Virus record (IMG/VR): IMGVR_UViG_3300027522_000037
Location: 1 to 23,968 of that record
DNA from: a virus
Reading direction: 5' to 3' (one strand)
Length of the DNA: 23,968 bases
The notes under the pieces are model-generated. The model was not told the origin of the DNA and did not search any database. It was given only the letters and a program-made list of their open reading frames with translations. Positions 18,077 through 23,968 of this stretch are shown piece by piece. Numbering within the stretch: the stretch's first letter is position 1; each line of letters begins with the position of its first letter. Made by a program: the position numbers and the translations under genes.

Positions 18077-20434
18077 TTAAGCCCAAGACGCTGATAGGTC
18101 TTCTTTATCAGTGTAACTGTACCATTTATCTGTATATCCCAGATTATCTGTAGTGCCTGCCATGTTGGCAGCAGACACTCCTTTTTGATACCATGATGTT
18201 AATTCTTTATTCATATCAGTGTCACTAGTTATATTTACTGTTCCAATGATTGGTTTTGGTTCAATAGTTCTTCCTTGTCGGAAATCTCCTGCAACTTCTG
18301 CATTAGCGGCACGGGCAACCATAACCATTCCAGCAATAGTGCTTTCGTCATCATTATTTTGAATAGCGCCACTGAATACTGCATTTTGATAATCGTCAAC
18401 AACATCTGTTAAAAACAAATCTTCTTGAATATTACCAGCACCAAGAAAAGCATTTAATCCATCAATTCCTAACTTGCCAGTCCACATCCTTGAATTAGCA
18501 AGTTCGCCGTTAAAGAATGCCTCGGGTCTAACAAATCCATTATTAATTAAAGATACCGCATCTGCACCATACTTTCCAATTGCACTAGTTACCGGGTCAA
18601 TGAATGATAGTAATCCCCCAGTGCCTGCTTTTTCTATAGTTGCTGCTGATAAGTTTTTAATTACGTTACTAGATAAATCTCCTACATTAATATTAATATT
18701 AGGCTGTTTTAAAATAGTCGCTGCTGAGATCTTTTCTTTGTTTGGTAATGCGTTAACTAAATTAAGACCAGAATCGGATTTAATAGAGTTGAAGTCATCA
18801 ACATTAGCACCCAATCCAGAAGCAATTGCCAATTCGTCGAATTCATCAACATTAGCACCACCAATTGAGCTGAAGCCATCAACATTAGCACCCAATCCAG
18901 AAGCAATTGCCAATTCGTTAAATTCATTAACATTTGCAACAGTTGGTTTAGGTCTAATCTTAACCGTACCGCTTGTGGGTATGTTGCCAACTTGCACTGA
19001 TCTTAATACTGTTTCCTGTGTAGTAGTGTTATGTTCAGAGTATGGTTCATGAGTAGGAACTCTGTCTACTGTGGTTTTTAAGGTTCCTTTGGCTTCCCAG
19101 AATCCTTTAAGGTCTTGTGTAGTTTCTTTCTTGTCAAGTACAAGGGCAGCCTTTTGCTTGGCCGCAGAACTAGCATTTCCCTGTAGTGCCAAACAAGTAG
19201 CTTGCAAGTCCATGTTGCCGCTGGCTTTAATTCCAACTTTGTTTCCATCAACATTTAATGTTGAACTACTTTTAATGTCAACGCTCTTTGCGCCGTACAT
19301 TTGTGCTTGCCCGTCACTATACATATGAGCTAACGTCCCGCCTTCTAACTGCAATGTCTTTGCTGCTACTATTTGAATATTATTTCCAGCATGCATCTTA
19401 ATACTAGAATCAGCATGCATGTTTATGTTTTTACTTCTTAGGTTTATATTAGTTTTGCTGTAGACATCAAGCTGTCCGTCTGCATCCATTTGTATCCAGG
19501 ATGTTCCTTTGCTGTTGCCGATATAAATTAAATCTTCTGTATCGTGCAGTAATATCTGGTGTCCAGCGGCAGTTCTAAATCGTATTAAGTTGTTGTTACC
19601 CTCAATATCACCGTCGTCCATTACAAGACTGTGACCATGTTTCCTTGCAACTCTTCCTTCAACTGCGTCTGCGTCAGATTTAGATAAGTCAACGTTGTTT
19701 TTTAACTTACCAATAAGACTAAGATTATCTTTAAGATCACGCCCAGTTTTGTCAATACGGCGACCTTTAGTGGTAATACCAAACAGTTCACTTGGTGTTT
19801 CACGCATATAGTTACTGCTGGTTAGTCCGCGGATCTCGTCTTGATCTATTCCCTGTGTTTTTAGTATATCGTGAGTATTCTTGTCAAATGCTCTCTTAGG
19901 ACTTAAATAATTTGTTTTTTTGTCTGTTTTAAAATCGATGTCGTTAAACTCGCCGCCTGGTGCTTTGGTTCCTCTAATCTGTCCTGGTTGTGTAGTAATA
20001 TTAGATGTAAACGCAGGCTCAGGTATGCTTTGCATCATATAGGTGTCAGGCGCACACGCAAACCAAAACCCATCCTGGTTTCTACCTTCTGGAAAGAAGC
20101 ATAACACTTTAGTTCCTATATCAGGACACGGGTAAACCATACCAGAGGTATTCTTTGTTACTATAGAACTATCACCAGACCCTTGAACTTCTGTTCTGCT
20201 ATAGAAAGGAGTGCAATATCTTACTTGGCGCCATTGGGACTTGTCGTTCGGTCTACTGTTGTCAGCAAAGGTAGGAATGAATACACTTAGGTTGCCCATA
20301 CTTGCAGGATGAGCATTTGCCTTAACCTCGCCAATAACGATTCCTCTTTCTTCCCTGATACCACGGTTGTCTTCAGTTTGGAAGTCTTTATCACCGCCTT
20401 TGCGGCCACTTGCGTTTGGATCACCAATTGCCAT
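18077..20434 (-). CDS. 5: Baseplate central spike, gp5/VgrG-like, without lysozyme domain
   Basis: 785 residues. Residues about 28-130 (RGIVIGEVKANAHPASMGNL through DIGTKVLCFFPEGRNQDGFW) match the gp5 N-terminal OB-fold that docks on the hub. A linker with SELFGITTKGRRIDKTGRDL leads to RKHGHSLVMDDGD and GHQILLHDT. These are followed by a needle of short beta strands at about 310-420 (DVYSKTNINLRSKNINMHAD, then repeated 'I.I.a...l.l.g' steps), the gp5/VgrG beta-helix. The lysozyme domain that T4 gp5 carries between OB-fold and helix is absent. After the helix come a 27-residue tandem duplication (about 497-550) and a C-terminal region with NSRMWTGKLGIDGLNAFLGA (about 650) and STIAGMVMVARAANAE, reminiscent of a domain seen in other phage tail proteins but not assigned. 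The role inferred is the membrane-puncturing tip of the tail tube. It starts 34 nt after the upstream gene and has only a weak purine-rich site (AAAGTGAAAGA). Confidence 0.9.
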   Translation of the reverse strand: MAIGDPNASGRKGGDKDFQTEDNRGIREERGIVIGEVKANAHPASMGNLSVFIPTFADNSRPNDKSQWRQVRYCTPFYSRTEVQGSGDSSIVTKNTSGMVYPCPDIGTKVLCFFPEGRNQDGFWFACAPDTYMMQSIPEPAFTSNITTQPGQIRGTKAPGGEFNDIDFKTDKKTNYLSPKRAFDKNTHDILKTQGIDQDEIRGLTSSNYMRETPSELFGITTKGRRIDKTGRDLKDNLSLIGKLKNNVDLSKSDADAVEGRVARKHGHSLVMDDGDIEGNNNLIRFRTAAGHQILLHDTEDLIYIGNSKGTSWIQMDADGQLDVYSKTNINLRSKNINMHADSSIKMHAGNNIQIVAAKTLQLEGGTLAHMYSDGQAQMYGAKSVDIKSSSTLNVDGNKVGIKASGNMDLQATCLALQGNASSAAKQKAALVLDKKETTQDLKGFWEAKGTLKTTVDRVPTHEPYSEHNTTTQETVLRSVQVGNIPTSGTVKIRPKPTVANVNEFNELAIASGLGANVDGFSSIGGANVDEFDELAIASGLGANVDDFNSIKSDSGLNLVNALPNKEKISAATILKQPNININVGDLSSNVIKNLSAATIEKAGTGGLLSFIDPVTSAIGKYGADAVSLINNGFVRPEAFFNGELANSRMWTGKLGIDGLNAFLGAGNIQEDLFLTDVVDDYQNAVFSGAIQNNDDESTIAGMVMVARAANAEVAGDFRQGRTIEPKPIIGTVNITSDTDMNKELTSWYQKGVSAANMAGTTDNLGYTDKWYSYTDKEDLSASWA
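18786..18947 (-). repeat. 81-bp tandem duplication inside gp5 (two copies)
   Basis: Copy one is 18786-18866 and copy two 18867-18947. The first 50 or so bases differ at only two positions; divergence rises towards the far end. In protein this is two 27-residue units, each with an ELAIASGLGANVD core between ANV(N/D)EF and FxSI. The near-identity, including synonymous positions, suggests a recent duplication. Confidence 0.88.
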
Positions 20435-20468
20435 TTTTAATATCTTTCACTTTCTTATTAAATTAGTG

Positions 20469-23321
20469 TTAGTCTTTAAGTAATTCAGTAAATTGATCTA
20501 CGCTAACAATGTTATTGTTATCTGTTAACTCAACAGGCGGCTCTTCATCGCCTATTCCTTCTTCAAACCGACCTTGATCAGCTTCGTCAGCTAATCGTTG
20601 TATTCTTCTTGCCTGGAATCCAGTAATCCTACTTTCTCCCACTGTTGACAACACTGCTGATCCTTGACTTAGTAACGATGGCGCCGGGTTTATTCCAGTA
20701 GCAATAGAATCATCAAGTGCGCTAGGGCTGTCTTTTCTAATCTTAGTGCTTCTTCCGTAGCCGCCTACCTTTCCATTAATAGGTTGCGCTTTTTCTCTAA
20801 AACCGGATAGTCTTTGAGTAAACATACCGCCACTAAAAGATGAGTCAGTTTCTGTAACACGGTAAACACCACTAAACTGACTACTAGCATACTTTCCGTT
20901 ACCGGAAAGGTCAACAAGTCCAGTAAGATCGTTATAGTCAGTCGGCGTCTTTAAATTTAGTTGGACGTAAGGCGGAGTTAAGTCATAGTTAATAGTGTCG
21001 TCTGGTAAAAAAGCATTATCATAAACTGCATTACGATTTCCCTGTGTTTGGAAAAATGCATCACCTATTGGTAAGAAAGCGGGGTCACCTAGAATAGCTA
21101 GATCAAGCTGTATCAAATCATAACCATCATACATTAAGGAGGTCATTAAATCCTTGCTTCGTTGCTTTGTAATAGTTTCGTCATTACTAATACCTTGTTT
21201 GTTTGGTGGAATAGCCTTGCTTTTTGCTGTTAGGTTAAACTTATCTTCTTTGTCGCCTTTAGTGACGCCAGTACCTATAGTGTGTGCATTGTAATACGCA
21301 TTATCAAATTGCAGCGTTAAATCAGTAATTTCCGTGTTATTGCCACTGAAGATATAATCATATATTTTATGTACTCCCGTACCTTTAGGTTTAGATTTGG
21401 GTGCCCAAGGAAAATCACTGTAAAACATTCCGTGAACTGATATAGTCCATTGTATACTAAACTTATATCTTTTCTGTTTGTTATCCCAGCCAATAAAATC
21501 AATAATTTCTGGTACAATTTTAAACCATTTAATACATACGTTATCTTGAGGCGCATCTTCTGTACCTAGTTTTTCAGCTTCCGCTACTATATTTTTATCA
21601 ACATATTCACTTGCCACAATAATATAATTTATTAATGATACTATGTTTGTTCCAGCCATAACTTTGAACAAATTAGTCTTTGAATCTAAAGTAACTTGGT
21701 TCTTAAGTCCGGCTGCTGCCTGTTGGTATACTTTTTTAGTCTGTTGCGGAGTATTGAGAGCATCAAATTTTGAACCAACTAGTTTAGATCTCTCAATTTC
21801 AGGAGCAATATTAAAACTCCACTTATCAGCAATCTCTGCACTTGATGCTATTTTCTTGCCATCTTTGTCAGTAGTTTCTTTTGTTTGTGCTTCAAAGACC
21901 CCGTTAATTGCATCAGTTAATGTAGATTTAGATCCTAGAAGAAGTAGTTTGTTGCCAGTTGATACAAGTTCCTCATTAACCCGTCCTAGCTCATCTTCAA
22001 CACCTTTAAGAATTTTTTCTTCTTCAAATTTAAATGTATTAGCAGTTCCTCCAAAAATATCTTTCACTGTGCCTGCACTAACTTGTATATTGATAGGAAT
22101 AGTACTAACCAATGAACTGAACACGTCTTGATGAAAAGGAATTGCTTTAACTTTGTATACAGTACCAGTAGATTCAACTCTAAAAGTTAAATCTGTTATT
22201 TTTATAGGAACATACTTAGGTTTAATAGCCCCTACTATTTCCTCACCAAAATCATCGTAACCTTTAAACGTAATCTCTAACAAGTACGGAGTGCTAATAT
22301 AGTTTTCATCTTGTTCAAGAGAGTTTTCTGCTTCTGTTTTTAAACGCTCAACAAGTGTTACGCCCATTGGTTCAGTAATTTCAAATTTAATGTCAACGGC
22401 ATTGGTGTTAGAAGTTTGATTGTTAGGACTAACACCAATATTTCTCATCTGTAGATTATCAATAAAAAAATCTACGTCGAAGTTATCGCCGCCGTCGTTA
22501 CCAATCCCACCACTTCTCATAAGTAGTTGTTTGGGAATCTGAGCTATACTAGTGGGATTTTTCAGTAACTTTACATAATTAGCAGGTTGCAGCATATAAA
22601 GCGCGATATTGTATGTATGAGAGGCATAACTACTTAGTTGATTTGGTTTTGGATTAATGACAATCTCGTTAACCTGTGGGCTTAATCCAGTAGACCCGCC
22701 CCCGGCACCAACGCCTATGGCAGTCCCGCCAGGGGTCGTAATATTTGGAGAGTCTATTGGAGCTCCTATTTGATTTCCGATACCTTCGAAGTTATCAACC
22801 TGAGGTGGTCCGAGTTGATCTGGCGCTCCCGGTTCTGGAACACCAGTTCCGCCGCCGTCACCTTCGCCGCCACCTCCGCCGTCACCTTCGCCGCCACCTC
22901 CGCCGTCTATTGGTTCGGGATTATTGTCTGGCGGAGGAATGAAAGGGTCAGTGTCTGGGGGCGGACCGCCCTCAGGCGGTTGAACAATAGGCGGACCAAT
23001 GGGAGTTTCTATAAGTTCTATTGGCCATGATGGATCGATTATAAATCCCGAACGCGAGATAACACCCGCGGTGGATCCTACGACTACCGCTGGAAGTTGG
23101 CTAGCTATACTAGTAGTTAAATCTGTTTCTAGTCCAGCATTAATAAATCCCCCATTGGGATCAGGGTTGCCATCTATATCAGTTCTAACTTCAGACTCCC
23201 GTCTCAGTCGTTCAGCTGCAGCAAAGGCAAGTTGTTTATTTGCCTCAGCCAATGCAAGAGCTGGGTTTCCAGAAACGTCATCTGCATCTAAGAATTGACG
23301 CCCGTTTACTATTACAGCCAT
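20469..23321 (-). CDS. 950-residue virion structural protein, probable baseplate hub component
   Basis: The N-terminal ~95 residues begin MAVIVNGRQFLDADD and include an Ala/Arg-rich helical stretch. Residues about 105-166 are a Pro- then Gly-rich linker (GPPIVQPPEGGPPP, then GGGGGEGDGGG). The core begins near 230 with YASHTYNIALYMLQPANY and continues with mixed alpha/beta sequence. Near 739-758 is LAILGDPAFLPIGDAFF, and near 814-844 FSGVYRVTETDSSFSGGMFT followed by QRLSGFREK. This last 'G.Y.V....s.F..G.F.Q.L...R' pattern is typical of gp27/gpD-like hub proteins that hold the spike. It lies between gp53 and gp5, where simpler contractile phages place their hub gene. I therefore infer a hub or hub-associated function; a separate gp27 elsewhere in the genome is not excluded. 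The start at 23321 follows the gp53 stop by one base, with AGGAA 6 nt upstream. Confidence 0.72.
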   Translation of the reverse strand: MAVIVNGRQFLDADDVSGNPALALAEANKQLAFAAAERLRRESEVRTDIDGNPDPNGGFINAGLETDLTTSIASQLPAVVVGSTAGVISRSGFIIDPSWPIELIETPIGPPIVQPPEGGPPPDTDPFIPPPDNNPEPIDGGGGGEGDGGGGGEGDGGGTGVPEPGAPDQLGPPQVDNFEGIGNQIGAPIDSPNITTPGGTAIGVGAGGGSTGLSPQVNEIVINPKPNQLSSYASHTYNIALYMLQPANYVKLLKNPTSIAQIPKQLLMRSGGIGNDGGDNFDVDFFIDNLQMRNIGVSPNNQTSNTNAVDIKFEITEPMGVTLVERLKTEAENSLEQDENYISTPYLLEITFKGYDDFGEEIVGAIKPKYVPIKITDLTFRVESTGTVYKVKAIPFHQDVFSSLVSTIPINIQVSAGTVKDIFGGTANTFKFEEEKILKGVEDELGRVNEELVSTGNKLLLLGSKSTLTDAINGVFEAQTKETTDKDGKKIASSAEIADKWSFNIAPEIERSKLVGSKFDALNTPQQTKKVYQQAAAGLKNQVTLDSKTNLFKVMAGTNIVSLINYIIVASEYVDKNIVAEAEKLGTEDAPQDNVCIKWFKIVPEIIDFIGWDNKQKRYKFSIQWTISVHGMFYSDFPWAPKSKPKGTGVHKIYDYIFSGNNTEITDLTLQFDNAYYNAHTIGTGVTKGDKEDKFNLTAKSKAIPPNKQGISNDETITKQRSKDLMTSLMYDGYDLIQLDLAILGDPAFLPIGDAFFQTQGNRNAVYDNAFLPDDTINYDLTPPYVQLNLKTPTDYNDLTGLVDLSGNGKYASSQFSGVYRVTETDSSFSGGMFTQRLSGFREKAQPINGKVGGYGRSTKIRKDSPSALDDSIATGINPAPSLLSQGSAVLSTVGESRITGFQARRIQRLADEADQGRFEEGIGDEEPPVELTDNNNIVSVDQFTELLKD
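22854..22907 (-). repeat. 24-bp tandem repeat coding the Gly-rich linker of the hub-like protein
   Basis: Two perfect 24-bp units (22854-22877 and 22878-22901) followed by six bases of a third. Each encodes eight residues of the GGGGGEGD type. It is GC-rich compared with its surroundings. Confidence 0.9.
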
Positions 23322-23322
23322 G

Positions 23323-23625
23323 TTAAATTCCTAATGCTTGAGAAAGGGTATCCTGCTTAGGTATGTAGATTTTTTTACCTATAACAAAATCCCAAATTGG
23401 ATCTTCGATTGCATTGGGGTTCCTAACCGCAAAAACCCACCATAATCTTTCATTGTTGTACAAGTCATATGCAAGAAGATCAGGTCTATACTGGTATGTT
23501 GTATTAATAGTAAACAGAACATCATCAGCATGACTTGGAATAGGCCTGTGTTCATAAATGTCTAAAAATGTTCCTTGCATTCTTGTCTGTGCATATGGAC
23601 TATCTTGTCTGTATTCTACAGCCAT
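23323..23625 (-). CDS. 53: Baseplate wedge protein gp53
   Basis: 100 residues. The core TINTTYQYRPDLLAYDLYNN followed by ERLWWVFAVRNPNAIEDPIW and DFVIGKKIYIP is the gp53 family signature: 'YRPDLLAYdLYg...LWWvFa.RNPn.i.DPi.Df..G..I.iP'. T4 gp53 is about 196 residues, so only the conserved core is kept. In T4, gp53 clamps adjacent wedges together around the hub and is needed for six wedges to assemble into the ring. The C-terminal part resembles a LysM-like fold. The start at 23625 overlaps the upstream stop by one base (TAATG) and has an excellent AGGAGGT site 8 nt upstream, so this start is secure. The next gene begins one base after its stop. Confidence 0.9.
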   Translation of the reverse strand: MAVEYRQDSPYAQTRMQGTFLDIYEHRPIPSHADDVLFTINTTYQYRPDLLAYDLYNNERLWWVFAVRNPNAIEDPIWDFVIGKKIYIPKQDTLSQALGI

Positions 23626-23968
23626 TATGGCATACCTCCTTCTCGAGTTGCTTCGCCAATAAGCTCGCCTCTAGCATATTCTGCGAGGCTAAATCTAGTT
23701 TGTGCAGATCTGCTGACAACTGGCAACAAGGTAACGTTTATGTTAATTAAGCTAGGAACTCTAGTTGTTGAGTCAATGCCTCCTCCGCCAGATGCAATGT
23801 CGGCATTAATATAGTCAATGGATCCTTCAAAATCTTGACTAGTATTTGCAATTACTACCGGAACACTGTTGAACATATAAGGGCCATGTGCGCTAAATCT
23901 AAGCACAGGCGGTGGTGTTCCGCGGTTTGTATCTTGGCCAAAGAAACTCTTAGTAGCACTTTTTAAGA
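23625..23968 (-). CDS. 48: gp48-like baseplate tail-tube protein, C-terminal part (5' end outside window)
   Basis: The frame is open from the right edge of the window to TAA at 23625, giving about 114 residues. A GTG at 23906 could be read as a start. However, the same frame continues upstream without a stop (LKSATKSFFGQDTNRGTPPP), and the sequence across that point is continuous in character, so this is most likely the end of a longer gene. The visible part has PVLRFSAHGPYMFNSVPVVI, then TSQDFEGSIDYI and RVPSLININVTLLPV. This resembles the C-terminal region of the T4 tail-tube/baseplate junction proteins gp48 and gp54 of marine T4-like phages. Those proteins sit on the hub and start tube polymerisation. 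gp48 is preferred over gp54 because it precedes gp53 in relatives as I recall them. The family is more certain than the number. Confidence 0.62.
   Translation of the reverse strand, partial: LKSATKSFFGQDTNRGTPPPVLRFSAHGPYMFNSVPVVIANTSQDFEGSIDYINADIASGGGGIDSTTRVPSLININVTLLPVVSRSAQTRFSLAEYARGELIGEATREGGMP
23634..23640 (-). promoter_or_regulatory. gp53 ribosome-binding site
   Basis: The minus strand reads AGGAGGT, the best Shine-Dalgarno match noticed in the window, 8 nt before ATG 23625 and inside the 3' end of the upstream gene. Confidence 0.75.

Noticed and set aside
18474-19052. 192-codon plus-strand open frame opposite gp5
   Set aside because: It lies wholly antisense to the gp5 C-terminal half, has no recognisable product, and its Leu/Ser/Pro-rich composition is what the reverse of gp5 codons would give.
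20435-20468. Possible third late promoter upstream of gp5
   Set aside because: The gap contains AATAAGAA on the coding strand but no ATAAATA core; the match is too weak.
21643-22131. 162-codon plus-strand open frame opposite the 950-residue protein
   Set aside because: Antisense to a well-supported gene; low-information Ser/Leu/Val composition and no family resemblance.
23625-23906. A complete 93-residue gene starting at GTG 23906
   Set aside because: The frame is open to the window edge and the sequence upstream of the GTG continues in the same character, so it is better read as the end of a longer gp48-like gene.

Overview
The window is one contiguous block of bacteriophage virion genes, all read from the minus strand, with very tight spacing (1-nt overlaps to about 60 bp) and no tRNA, mobile element, CRISPR array or host-type gene. 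Recognisable products are a GPW/gp25-family protein, a gp6 baseplate wedge protein, a gp5-type spike and a gp53 wedge protein. Together these identify the baseplate module of a T4-like contractile-tailed phage. The sequence is AT-rich by eye. The family-specific wording of gp6, gp5 and the giant protein resembles marine T4-like phages (of cyanobacteria, SAR11-type bacteria and relatives) more than enteric T4. The exact host cannot be read from this window.

In transcription order (high to low coordinates) the layout is: the 3' end of a gp48-like tail-tube/baseplate junction protein (23968-23625, start outside the window); gp53 (23625-23323); a 950-residue structural protein with a Pro/Gly-rich linker, probably a hub component (23321-20469); a gp5-like central spike without a lysozyme domain (20434-18077); gp25 (18064-17693); a 55-bp gap with a T4-late-type promoter; gp6 with a polyserine tail (17637-14050); a giant 4518-residue protein filling the place where gp7/gp8 would be expected (14050-494); a 60-bp gap with a second late-type promoter; and the start of a tail-fibre-like gene that runs off the left end (433-1).

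Functionally the genes form one machine. The gp48-like protein caps the tail tube on the hub. The 950-residue protein and the gp5 spike make the hub and piercing needle. gp53, gp25 and gp6 make the wedges and sheath initiator. The giant protein and the fibre-like gene would supply the outer wedge and host-contact parts. The late-type promoters before gp6 and before the fibre gene divide the block into possible sub-operons.

The most unusual content is inside the giant protein: seven spaced FG-GAP-like blades (about residues 2260-2943) that look like an integrin-alpha-type seven-bladed propeller, embedded among many repeated beta-rich modules. Secondary points are the 9-bp tandem repeat coding the gp6 polyserine tail, an 81-bp tandem duplication inside gp5 and a 24-bp tandem repeat in the hub protein linker. 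No stretch longer than 300 bases lacks a gene.
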